Below the pieces are notes generated by a model. That model saw nothing but the letters and a program-made list of their open reading frames with translations. It searched no databases and was not told the origin of the DNA. A stretch of 64,000 bases of DNA from CAVRQM01 sp965246915 (GTDB taxonomy: Bacteria; Pseudomonadota; Alphaproteobacteria; Acetobacterales; Acetobacteraceae): assembly GCA_965246915.1 (NCBI GenBank), contig CBDFGB010000010.1:62001-126000 (forward strand). The letters run 5' to 3'. Below, in pieces: positions 9,501-16,182 of this stretch. The position numbers and the translations under genes are program-made. The stretch's first letter is position 1, and each line of letters opens with the position of its first letter.

Positions 9501-9910
9501 GCCGGGTCGGCCCCGCCGCGCTGTATGGGCAGGGCACTTACGGTTCGTATATGTGGCGGCGTTACGTGCAGAATCTTTATGGCGATCCGGAGATGCCAGT
9601 GTGGCTGGCCCCGCCGGGGCACTACGTCGTCATCGGCTCGGACACCGCCGCACGCGGCGGCAAGTTCGAGGTGTTCGTGACGGATGCCGAGGCGCCGCTG
9701 GCGCAGCAGAGCGTCACGCTCCTCGCCGGCGATGTTGGCGGCACGGCATCGCCGGAGTTCTGGCAAACGATCCGGACAGATCCGCAGGGGCGGGCGCTGT
9801 TCTCGATCCCCCCCGCCCTCAAGGCCAGCGAGATCAGCCTGGTCGTCAGCGCCGGGCCGGAGGAGCGGGCAAGCCGCGTGCCCTATGTCGGGGTCGTCAA
9901 GGTCGCTTGA
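6551..9910 (+). CDS. large gingipain-like (peptidase C25) protein with accessory domains
   Basis: A 1119-residue protein with a caspase-fold cysteine peptidase domain of the gingipain family. The likely catalytic pair is H890 (SLTGHGAPSG) and C921 (FVNSCSTS); the 31-residue spacing is close to that of gingipains. Upstream, a domain with YVLIGGSIDVVPMRY resembles the first half of the C25 fold. Residues 1-60 look like a carboxypeptidase-regulatory/SpaA-type beta domain (VSGRVLSQSDGDG), and the last ~110 residues look like another Ig-like domain. No signal peptide is obvious, so the route out of the cell, if any, is unclear. The start at 6551 has AGGAG 8 bases upstream; an ATG six bases earlier is too close to it. 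C25 peptidases are best known from Bacteroidetes, so this gene is unusual here. Confidence 0.8.
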   Translation: MPTVSGRVLSQSDGDGVGGLQVHFADATTDAARTPAAITGPDGAFRIEVPHGDESHGVLSVVAAPMQVLTRQVIATSQVDPHILSVGSAPRAVTSIAGRFHPPLAGLALQRVLGFVAPMLGDAPLLGCPGAPALPVQYQSVIVPPGKRIVGIDIQPGAKQVVPLGTDRPLPRQATQPDVPQQRLTGLPAREDHPLTPLDARLLRGASVYPAAQVQQGQLTRLGELTQVELRINAVRYDSAANAYEYTPDLAFTVQLGDDVAVRAVRPLTPSRAALLSNIAASDKLTMIGGYSFPIERAIHVRGPVVQHVIITDDVFWNAMQPSPRVVARPAVPGKPLELDAANHPPSFHFERLAYWKRARGLGSQVIRVSDIMAGKFGDMTNNKQALDLAEIVRNFIAFAHAHWRTEYVLIGGSIDVVPMRYLIGHVCAGGDLNGGWDCGEFPLPSPANPTTWPLRRCVTNITTGTARLRLDPAFGSKFPEPSTVLCRESDGLAIPHHAPGPSRAAASPNWQFVTATSFYAGSEPYDAIATPDDDATVARDVATGAKIDPAIYVVVHNLPNPTADSRFYCVAPSRAVPTDFYYGVLTTPAGGHGFDTTGNGVYGQYRWNAATQSEEPVDGFDLVPDVWVGRAPVRTAYEAASFVDKVIAYERMDPATSWTGYLERVLLIADRWQHEEETGQYAGADQAAAAPAPGTFSRPGGGGTIRIHFQDNGYGAALTKAQPKSFSTTADAATCPARLFARFRSPGERNQPVQPDAGAVWPDQDVLIPYAGVSGFGGVSWHFADENYAALPAGAACGTRQIVVDGLGSLPSPAWFFWDWAGIDSADAQKDALRLKMQAAFPGFGAVQRVYRDRYAYPAAASPTMTRLGARSAHRAIGDGPHFLSLTGHGAPSGCCWLDAQGDADFPKVNRGAITFVNSCSTSVPDMPIDPLTNHRPRSMGEWMVCMPGAGAVAYVGNTQIGFTGVEDAGYEEAFWTMLAACGRVGPAALYGQGTYGSYMWRRYVQNLYGDPEMPVWLAPPGHYVVIGSDTAARGGKFEVFVTDAEAPLAQQSVTLLAGDVGGTASPEFWQTIRTDPQGRALFSIPPALKASEISLVVSAGPEERASRVPYVGVVKVA

Positions 9911-10040
9911 CCGCTCGCTGCGCCGCGTCGTCGCCGAGCATCCTTGGCGGGAGATCGGCCTCGAGCGTCGTTAGCAATCGACTCGCGGCCTGGGTCGATC
10001 GACGTGAAATGTCGTCGCGCTGCGGCCCGGACCCTTGCGA

Positions 10041-10103
10041 AATCCCCGAACGGGATTACGCTTCCGTGAGCGTTGCGGCGGTGGCCCGGTGCGGCACCGC
10101 CGC
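10041..10103 (+). other. two adjacent hairpins in the quinoprotein leader
   Basis: AATCCC (10041-10046) pairs with GGGATT (10052-10057) around a 5-base loop, and GCGGCGGTG (10075-10083) pairs perfectly with CACCGCCGC (10095-10103) around an 11-base loop. No T-run follows, so a simple intrinsic terminator for the upstream peptidase gene is not supported. Position about 40 bases before the dehydrogenase start suggests a leader or mRNA-stability element, by inference only. Confidence 0.4.
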
Positions 10104-10142
10104 ATCTTGGGGACGGAAACAAACAGGCAAGGAGTGAGCCAT

Positions 10143-11840
10143 ATGACTCGCTGGAGTAAGGCTGTCGGGCTGGCTGGCGTCGCCGCGCTAGCGATCTCGG
10201 CGTCCGCGGGCGCGCAGGAGATCCGCAATTCCACGAAGTTCGGCGACATGAACCTGGTGACGCAGGATCTGCTGAATCGGGCGGCCGGGGATGGCAACAA
10301 CTTCCTGCACACCAACGGCGATTACGCGCAGACCCGATTCTATCCGAACAAGCAAATCAATGTCGACAATGTCGGCCGCTTGCATCCGGCCTGGATCTTC
10401 CAGACCGACGTGAAAGACTCGCTCGAGACGTCGCCGATCGTCGTCAACGGCGTGATGTACGTGACGACGTCGTTCAACCACCTGTACGCGCTCGATGCCC
10501 GCACCGGCCGCGAACTTTGGCACTACAAGCAGAAGCTTGGGCCCGTCACGACCGTCTGCTGCGGCAACAACAATCGCGGCGTCGCGGTCTATGGCGACAA
10601 GGTCTACATGGCCACGCTTGACAGCAAGCTGGTGGCGCTCGACGCCAAGACCGGCAAGGTGGCCTGGACGACCGAGATCGCCGATCCGGAGCTGGGCTAC
10701 AGCGAGACGATGGCGCCGACCGCGGTGAACGGGAAGATCCTGCTGGGCACCAATGGCGGCGAATACGGCATTCGCGGCTTCGTCAAGGCGTTCGACGCGG
10801 CATCCGGCAAGCTGCTGTGGACCTTCGACACGATCCCGGAGAACAGCGCCGGCGTCTGGGCGACCCATGACGCCACCGGACGCGACATGCACCGCGACAT
10901 CGCCGCCGAGAAGGCGGCCTACGCCGCCAACGGCGATCCGTACAAGACGTTGGGCGGCGGCGTGTGGCAGAACCCCGCGGTCGACCTCAAGCGCAACCGC
11001 ATCTACTTCGTGGTCGGCAACCCCTCCCCAGACCTCGACGGCGCGATCCGCCCGGGCGACAATCTCTACACGGACAGCCTCGTCTCGCTCGATCTGGAAA
11101 CCGGCAAGTATGTCTGTCACTTCCAGTATGTCGCGCACGACGTATGGGACCTGGACGCCGTCAGCCCGCCGATTCTGACCAAGGTCGCCGACAAGGGCGG
11201 GACAATGGTCGACGGCGTGCTGCATGGCGGCAAGACCGGCCATATCTATGTTCACAACGCCGACGATTGCAGCCTGATCCGCCACTCCGAGGCGATGGTG
11301 CCGCAAGAAAACATGTGGGTCCTGCCGACCAAGGATGGCGCGCGCATGCTGCCGGGTGCCAATGGCGGCGTGGAATGGTCGCCGATAGCCACCACCCCGG
11401 CCGACCACACGGCTTATGCAATCAACCTGCATCAGCCGATGAACTACTTCGTCGAGAACGCAGCCTATCCGTCCGGCAAGCTCTGGCTCGGCGGCGCGTT
11501 CAAGACGATCCCGACCGAGGAGCAGTGGGGCAACATCACCGCGGTCGACTACAACACCGGGTCGATCAAGTGGCAGGTCAAGACCGCCGAGCCGATGATC
11601 GGCGGCATCCTGGCCACGGCCGGGGGCCTGCTGTTCACCGGCGAGGGCAACGGCGCGTTCAGGGCGCTCGACGCGCAGACCGGCTCGACGCTCTGGACGT
11701 TCCAGGCGGGCGCGGGTGTCAATGCGCCGCCGTCTTCCTACACCGTCGAGGGCAAGCAGTATGTCGTCGTCGGCGCGGGCGGCAACCAGCAGCTCGACTA
11801 CAAGCGCGGCAACAACATCATCGCCTTCACCCTGGATTGA
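10143..11840 (+). CDS. PQQ-dependent alcohol dehydrogenase-type quinoprotein
   Basis: A 565-residue periplasmic eight-bladed propeller dehydrogenase that would oxidise alcohols or similar substrates with pyrroloquinoline quinone. A Sec signal peptide ends near SAGAQ (residues 1-25). The vicinal disulfide that sits over PQQ is C139-C140 (VCCGNNNRG), and tryptophan-docking motifs recur (ALDARTGRELW, ALDAKTGKVAW, ALDAQTGSTLW). The catalytic aspartate aligns with D317; two residues on, where lanthanide enzymes have Asp, there is E319. There is no cytochrome domain, so electrons must go to a separate cytochrome, probably the next gene. The ATG has AAGGAG 8 bases upstream. Substrate unknown; the soluble single-domain architecture fits methanol/ethanol-type enzymes. 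Confidence 0.88.
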   Translation: MTRWSKAVGLAGVAALAISASAGAQEIRNSTKFGDMNLVTQDLLNRAAGDGNNFLHTNGDYAQTRFYPNKQINVDNVGRLHPAWIFQTDVKDSLETSPIVVNGVMYVTTSFNHLYALDARTGRELWHYKQKLGPVTTVCCGNNNRGVAVYGDKVYMATLDSKLVALDAKTGKVAWTTEIADPELGYSETMAPTAVNGKILLGTNGGEYGIRGFVKAFDAASGKLLWTFDTIPENSAGVWATHDATGRDMHRDIAAEKAAYAANGDPYKTLGGGVWQNPAVDLKRNRIYFVVGNPSPDLDGAIRPGDNLYTDSLVSLDLETGKYVCHFQYVAHDVWDLDAVSPPILTKVADKGGTMVDGVLHGGKTGHIYVHNADDCSLIRHSEAMVPQENMWVLPTKDGARMLPGANGGVEWSPIATTPADHTAYAINLHQPMNYFVENAAYPSGKLWLGGAFKTIPTEEQWGNITAVDYNTGSIKWQVKTAEPMIGGILATAGGLLFTGEGNGAFRALDAQTGSTLWTFQAGAGVNAPPSSYTVEGKQYVVVGAGGNQQLDYKRGNNIIAFTLD

Positions 11841-11865
11841 GACCGGCTTGACGCTCGTGACCACC

Positions 11866-11896
11866 GCGGGGCCGTGATCCGGCCCCGCTTTCTTTT
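11866..11896 (+). terminator. intrinsic terminator after the quinoprotein gene
   Basis: A perfect 9-bp stem, GCGGGGCCG (11866-11874) with CGGCCCCGC (11880-11888), a 5-base loop and a following TTTCTTTT tract. It lies between the dehydrogenase and the cytochrome gene on the same strand, so it may end or attenuate transcription and lower cytochrome expression relative to the dehydrogenase. Confidence 0.8.
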
Positions 11897-11916
11897 GGAA
11901 CGCCCCTACGACGGAC

Positions 11917-12483
11917 ATGCCGATGACGAAATTTCTATTCGCGCTCCTGCTCTGGTCGCTTCCCGGCTGGGCGATCGCGCAGGGCATCGAACAGAAAGCC
12001 GCCCTCTGCGCCGGGTGCCACGGCGCAAAAGGCGTGCCGGTGAACAAGGCGTTCCCGGTCATCGCGGGCCAGAAGGAAGGCTACCTCTACGTCCAATTGC
12101 GCGACTACAAACTGGGCAACCGCAAGAACGCGATGATGCAAGCCGTCGCCGCCAAGCTCGAAAAACAGGACATGCGCGATCTCGCGGCGTATTTTGCCGC
12201 ACAAGCCTGGCCCAATCTGCGCGAGCCCGGTCCGTCGCCCGAGGAGAAGCAGCGCGCCGAGTCGGCGGCCAGCGCGGCCGTGTGCACCAGCTGTCATCTG
12301 GAAGGCTATGTCGGCGACAGCGCGGTGCCCCGCATGGCCGGCCAGGGATCGGACTATCTGCGCGCGACGATGGCGGCGTTCCGCAGCGGTGGGCGGGCCA
12401 ACAATCCGTGGATGGTGGCGCTGCTGAAGACCTACGGCGACCAGGATATCGACGCGCTCGCGAAGTATCTCGCGGGGCTGTAG
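11917..12483 (+). CDS. dihaem cytochrome c (c4-like), probable electron acceptor of the quinoprotein
   Basis: A 188-residue secreted cytochrome with two CXXCH haem sites, CAGCH near residue 32 and CTSCH near residue 123, in two similar halves; distal methionines are candidates in the AVAAK and PRMAGQG regions. The Sec signal peptide ends near GWAIAQG. The double-domain layout and length are those of cytochrome c4. Lying 76 bases behind the PQQ dehydrogenase, it is the obvious candidate to take electrons from PQQH2 and pass them to an oxidase. Start choice between ATG 11917 and ATG 11923 is uncertain and changes only two residues. Confidence 0.88.
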   Translation: MPMTKFLFALLLWSLPGWAIAQGIEQKAALCAGCHGAKGVPVNKAFPVIAGQKEGYLYVQLRDYKLGNRKNAMMQAVAAKLEKQDMRDLAAYFAAQAWPNLREPGPSPEEKQRAESAASAAVCTSCHLEGYVGDSAVPRMAGQGSDYLRATMAAFRSGGRANNPWMVALLKTYGDQDIDALAKYLAGL

Positions 12484-12520
12484 GGCGTCTCGCAACCCGG
12501 ACACCGAACTGACTTCGGCC

Positions 12521-12553
12521 GAGATGCAGCGCTGTCGCGCTGGTCGACATCTC
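12521..12553. terminator. hairpin between convergent genes
   Basis: GAGATG-CAGCGC (12521-12532) faces GCGCTG (12537-12542) and, after a 5-base bulge, CATCTC (12548-12553), giving two perfect 6-bp stems stacked around a TGTC loop. It lies in the 95-base gap between the cytochrome and the convergent phosphoesterase gene. It could end transcription from either side, but no T-run is present. Confidence 0.4.
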
Positions 12554-12578
12554 CGTCCAGCCGCCTGACGATCCCGCG

Positions 12579-13283
12579 CTAAACGGGTGACATGCCCGAG
12601 TTCAGTGCCGGTTCCTCGGCGGCGAGGCGAACCCGTGCCGTCATCATGAACGGACGATCATCGACCTGTTCGAACAGGCACATATCGTGGACATCGCGTC
12701 GCGTCGAGAGCGGTGTGGCGAACCATGCCTCCGCGGCCGGCCGCACGGACCGCGTCTCGTCGGCACGCAGCCGGCGGGTCAACGTCATGTGGAAGAACCA
12801 TGTGGCGAACACGTCCGGGTAGCCCCAGCGCCGCAAATTGGCGTCCCTCACGGGCGACAATCCGGCCGCGCGACGCCGCGCGAACTCCGCCTCGGTCGGC
12901 ACCGCGCGGAGGTGATCCAGACCGGCCACGGCGGCATCGCACAAGGCCTGCAGCGCGGGGCTGGCCGCCGTCTCGCGCAGGCACAGAAACCCGTGAAAAT
13001 CGGTGACGGCCAGCCGCGGCAGCGCAAAGGCCGGGACGGTCGCGGCGATCGCCGTCATCGCGTCGAGCACATCCGACCGCGAGACCCCCTCGCGCAGCCG
13101 CATCGGCGGCTTCAGCGTCGCATGGAAGCCGTAGCCGCGCGGGTCGCCTGTCAGCTCGGCGATCCCGGCTGGACCGGGGCCGACCGCACCGCCGCCCGGA
13201 TCACGGCCCAGCCAGTTGCAACCGGCGCGCCAGAGCGAATCGTCCTCGGCCGGCGCGTAATAGACGGCATAGCGGGTGGTCAC
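12579..13283 (-). CDS. DUF1045/2H-phosphoesterase, phosphonate-operon protein
   Basis: A 234-residue member of the phosphonate-operon DUF1045 family, a branch of the 2H (LigT-like) phosphoesterases. The two H-x-T type motifs are visible: YGFHATLKPP near residue 52 and FFHMTLTRRL near residue 170. Family members sit in C-P lyase operons and are thought to act on cyclic phosphoribosyl intermediates. It starts with GTG at 13283 and overlaps the stop of phnM by GTGA, so the two are translationally coupled. Alternative upstream starts would run into phnM and are not needed. Confidence 0.83.
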   Translation of the reverse strand: MTTRYAVYYAPAEDDSLWRAGCNWLGRDPGGGAVGPGPAGIAELTGDPRGYGFHATLKPPMRLREGVSRSDVLDAMTAIAATVPAFALPRLAVTDFHGFLCLRETAASPALQALCDAAVAGLDHLRAVPTEAEFARRRAAGLSPVRDANLRRWGYPDVFATWFFHMTLTRRLRADETRSVRPAAEAWFATPLSTRRDVHDMCLFEQVDDRPFMMTARVRLAAEEPALNSGMSPV

Positions 13284-14410
13284 GCGATGCGCTCGCCCCC
13301 GCGCCAAGCGGCACGCACGATCGGCAGCCCGCCATGCAGGGTCACCCGCACCAGATCGGCCCGCAGCCCGGGGGCGAGGCGGCCTCGGTCCGACAGGCCC
13401 GCCATCGCCGCGGGCGTCGATGTGATAAGCGCGATGGCTTGCGGCAGGGTCAGGACGCCCATCCGCGCGGCCAGGAACGCCGCCTCGATCAGCGCCGCCG
13501 GCACGTAGTCCGAGGCGAAAGCGTCGACCAGTCCGGCGCGCACCAGGTCGGCGGCGGCGACGTTTCCGGAATGGCTGCCGCCGCGCACGATGTTCGGGGC
13601 GCCCGCGATCACCTGCATTCCGGCGGCCCGCGCGGCGATCGCGGCGGCCATGCTGACCGGAAACTCGCTGATGCGGATGCCGTCGGCGGCGTTGTCGGCG
13701 ATCTCCGCCTCGGTCCGATCGTCGTGGCTGGCGATCGCCACGCCGCGATGCGACATCCGCGCGAGCAGGGCGCGACGGTTCGGGCCGCGCAACCGGTCGC
13801 GCTGCTCGGCGATCTCGGCGATCCGGCGGTCGACCTCCGCCTCGTCGAGGCCGTCCTTGCGCCGCAGGGCACGATAGCGATCGAGGTCGGCATACTGGCC
13901 GACACCCGGCGAATGGTCCATCAGACTGACCATGCGCACCAGGGGATGATCCGCGACCGGATCCAGCATCGCCAGCATGTCGGCGGCCGGCAGTTCGCAG
14001 CGCAGATGCAGGAAATGGTCGCATCGCAGCAGGCCGGTTCCCGACAGCGCATCGAGATCCGCGACGCCCTCGCGAAACGTCTGCATCCGCTCGGTATCGA
14101 ACCCGAGATCGCCCAGGCACAGCGCGTCCAGAACGGTGGTCACGCCGGCGACCGCGCACTGCGCGTCGTGCGCCACCATCGCCGACCGTGACGGCCACCT
14201 CGCGTTGACGCGTGGCTGCACCTGCCGCTCCAGGTTGTCGGTATGGACATCGATTACGCCGGCGATGATGTGGTCGCCCTCGACGTCGACGCCCACGCCG
14301 ATCAGTCCCGGCACGATGTCGGCGATCGCGCCGCCGCGCAGGACGATGCCGCCCCGGAGGACCTCGTCCCCGAGGACCATGGTCGCGTTGGACAGGACCA
14401 TCTCGTTCAC
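13280..14410 (-). CDS. phnM: alpha-D-ribose 1-methylphosphonate 5-triphosphate diphosphatase
   Basis: A 376-residue metal-dependent amidohydrolase of the PhnM family, which removes pyrophosphate from ribose 1-alkylphosphonate 5-triphosphate during phosphonate use. Metal-site motifs include DVHTDNLERQ near residue 54, MDHSPG near 163 and ASHDDRTEAEI near 225; ISEFPVSMAAA is also typical of PhnM. It may start with GTG at 14410 or ATG at 14401; neither has a strong ribosome site. Only the 2H phosphoesterase accompanies it. The phnGHIJKL genes for the C-P lyase core are absent from this window, so they are either elsewhere or missing. Confidence 0.9.
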   Translation of the reverse strand: MNEMVLSNATMVLGDEVLRGGIVLRGGAIADIVPGLIGVGVDVEGDHIIAGVIDVHTDNLERQVQPRVNARWPSRSAMVAHDAQCAVAGVTTVLDALCLGDLGFDTERMQTFREGVADLDALSGTGLLRCDHFLHLRCELPAADMLAMLDPVADHPLVRMVSLMDHSPGVGQYADLDRYRALRRKDGLDEAEVDRRIAEIAEQRDRLRGPNRRALLARMSHRGVAIASHDDRTEAEIADNAADGIRISEFPVSMAAAIAARAAGMQVIAGAPNIVRGGSHSGNVAAADLVRAGLVDAFASDYVPAALIEAAFLAARMGVLTLPQAIALITSTPAAMAGLSDRGRLAPGLRADLVRVTLHGGLPIVRAAWRGGERIA

Positions 14411-14628
14411 GACGGTCTATGTACCACCCGCGGGTCGGGGCGGTCGACTCATGCGAACGCCTTCGATTGCCGGGCTTGGCCGACGCCGGACCATCGGGAT
14501 GGCCGACCCTCGAGGCCGCCCGGACGACGTGCCAGATGGAGCCACGCCGCCGGCCGGCAAACACACATGACGACGGGCATTTCGATCCGCGATAAGCTCG
14601 GCCGGGTCGAATGCGTGAAGGAGTATGA

Positions 14629-15123
14629 ATGCCCAGCCGCCCGCCCCTGCTTGCCGTCCTTCTCGGCGCCACCGGTGTCGTCCCGTTCCTGGCCTGCGCG
14701 CTTGGCGTGGTCGCCAGCACGGACGCCGCGGAATCGTCGCGCTTTCTGCTCGCGTTGGTGGGCTACGGCGCGGTCATCCTGGCGTTCCTGGGGGGCGTGC
14801 ATTGGGGATTCGTGCTGTCGCCGGTTCCGGGCGATGCCGAGGTCGCGGCCGGGCGGACGCGCTATCGCTTGCTCCTGGGCGTGACGCCGTCACTGGTCGG
14901 TTGGGTGGCCTTGCTGCTCATGATGATCGGCTTGCCGGACCTGGCGCTCGCGCTGATCCTCGCGGGCTTCGTGGCGGTCACCGCCGCCGAGGTCGAATTG
15001 AATCGACGCGGCCTGCTGCCGCCCGGCTACATGCTGCTTCGCTGGATCCTGAGCATCGTGGTGGCGCTGCTCCTGGCCACCGTTCTGGTTCTGCGGCTCG
15101 TCGGCGGCCGTATCATTTTTTAA
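14629..15123 (+). CDS. DUF3429 membrane protein
   Basis: A 164-residue predicted inner-membrane protein with about five hydrophobic helices. The DUF3429 landmark is FLGGVHWGF near residue 57. The ATG at 14629 has GAAGGAG (14617-14623) five bases upstream, which fixes the start. The family has no established function. It lies alone between the divergent phnM gene and a small helical protein; no operon partner is evident. A short T-rich tract directly follows the stop codon but without a clear hairpin. Confidence 0.82.
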   Translation: MPSRPPLLAVLLGATGVVPFLACALGVVASTDAAESSRFLLALVGYGAVILAFLGGVHWGFVLSPVPGDAEVAAGRTRYRLLLGVTPSLVGWVALLLMMIGLPDLALALILAGFVAVTAAEVELNRRGLLPPGYMLLRWILSIVVALLLATVLVLRLVGGRIIF

Positions 15124-15189
15124 CTTTCGTCTCGATTTTTGAAGCTTGACCTGTTACCCTCCGGTTAACAGCACAGACGCGAGGCGACG

Positions 15190-15483
15190 ATGGACGACGG
15201 CACGGCAACACTATCCGGCGGCTTGGTGATCCCCTTCCCGCTGCGCCGTGCCGATCGCGGGCAAGAACGGCTCGACCGGGCGCTCGCCGCCCTGTTGCGC
15301 GCCACGCAGGAACAAGCGGCCGCGGTGGCGACCTGGCGCATCGCGTTGTCCGAACTCGATCACGCGATGGACGGTCTAGCCGGTTCGGTTCGCCGCTATC
15401 AGGATGTCCTGGCGGCGACCGCCGGGCATGTCGGGGCGCTGGGCGAGGCGACGCGCCGGCTGGAGGCGACGGTCGGCGGCTGA
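15190..15483 (+). CDS. small helical protein of unknown function
   Basis: A 97-residue protein that I do not recognise. After a short extended N-terminus (GGLVIPFPLRRADRG) nearly the whole chain is predicted helical, rich in Ala, Leu, Arg and Gln with heptad-like spacing (LDRALAALLRATQEQAA and later LGEATRRLEATVGG), suggesting a coiled coil or helical bundle. There are no membrane segments or cysteines. It is followed after 29 bases by the aldolase gene, so it may be part of that transcription unit, but nothing else links them. Codon usage matches neighbours, which supports it being real. Confidence 0.55.
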   Translation: MDDGTATLSGGLVIPFPLRRADRGQERLDRALAALLRATQEQAAAVATWRIALSELDHAMDGLAGSVRRYQDVLAATAGHVGALGEATRRLEATVGG

Positions 15484-15512
15484 TACTCACGCCTCGCAAT
15501 CAGGGGCGGTGC

Positions 15513-16136
15513 ATGGCGATGGATGAGATGATGCGGCGGCTGCGCGCCGCCCGGGTGATCCCGGTGGTGCGCATGCGTGACCGGGCACATGCCGCGACCG
15601 GGATCGGCTGGCTTCGCGAGGCGGGACTCTCGGTGTTCGAGATCACCATGACCATTCCCGGCGCGGTCGAGTTGATCCGCGAGCTGGCGGCCGATCCGGC
15701 GCTGCTGGTCGGCGCCGGCACGGTGCCGGACGCGGCGACGGCCCAGGCCTGCCTCGATGCCGGCGCGCGCTTCCTGGTCTCGCCTTGGGTCGACCCGACC
15801 CTCGCGGCACCGTGTCGCGACGCTGGGGCACTGCTGATGGCGGGCACGATGACGCCCACCGAGGTCCGGGCGGCGCTCGCGGCCGGCGCTGACGTCATCA
15901 AGGTTTTTCCAGCCGCGTCGGCGGGCGGCCCGTCGCATGTCAAGGCGCTGGTCAGCGTCTTTCCCGGCGTCGTGTTCTGCCCGACCGGCGGCGTGGAGCC
16001 GGGCAATGTCGAGGCCTATCTCGCGGCCGGTGCCGCCTTCGTCGGCATGGGCGGCAATCTGGTCGATGAGAAGCGCATCGCCGCCGGCGACCGCGACGCG
16101 ATCCTGGCCGCCGCACGCGCGGTCTTGCCGGGTTGA
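15513..16136 (+). CDS. KDPG/KHG-type aldolase
   Basis: A 207-residue class I aldolase of the Eda/DgoA family, which cleaves 2-keto-3-deoxy sugar acids to pyruvate and an aldehyde. The Schiff-base lysine is K130 in DVIKVFPA, the general acid/base glutamate is E43 in FEITMT, R20 lies in VIPVVR and GAGTV (68-72) is the phosphate/carboxylate loop. It is 46 bases ahead of L-rhamnonate dehydratase, whose product, 2-keto-3-deoxy-L-rhamnonate, has the right chemistry for such an enzyme. It may therefore act on an unphosphorylated substrate rather than KDPG. That specificity is an inference; family assignment is firm. Confidence 0.88.
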   Translation: MAMDEMMRRLRAARVIPVVRMRDRAHAATGIGWLREAGLSVFEITMTIPGAVELIRELAADPALLVGAGTVPDAATAQACLDAGARFLVSPWVDPTLAAPCRDAGALLMAGTMTPTEVRAALAAGADVIKVFPAASAGGPSHVKALVSVFPGVVFCPTGGVEPGNVEAYLAAGAAFVGMGGNLVDEKRIAAGDRDAILAAARAVLPG

Positions 16137-16182
16137 AGCCCGCCGCGTGATGGTGCCGCCGAATACCGGAGGGACTCCATCG

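Noticed and set aside
13281..14720. phnM and 2H phosphoesterase as one long fusion
   Set aside because: The long open frame is only the 2H gene frame running antisense-free through phnM in another frame; phnM has its own start and stop with a GTGA overlap.
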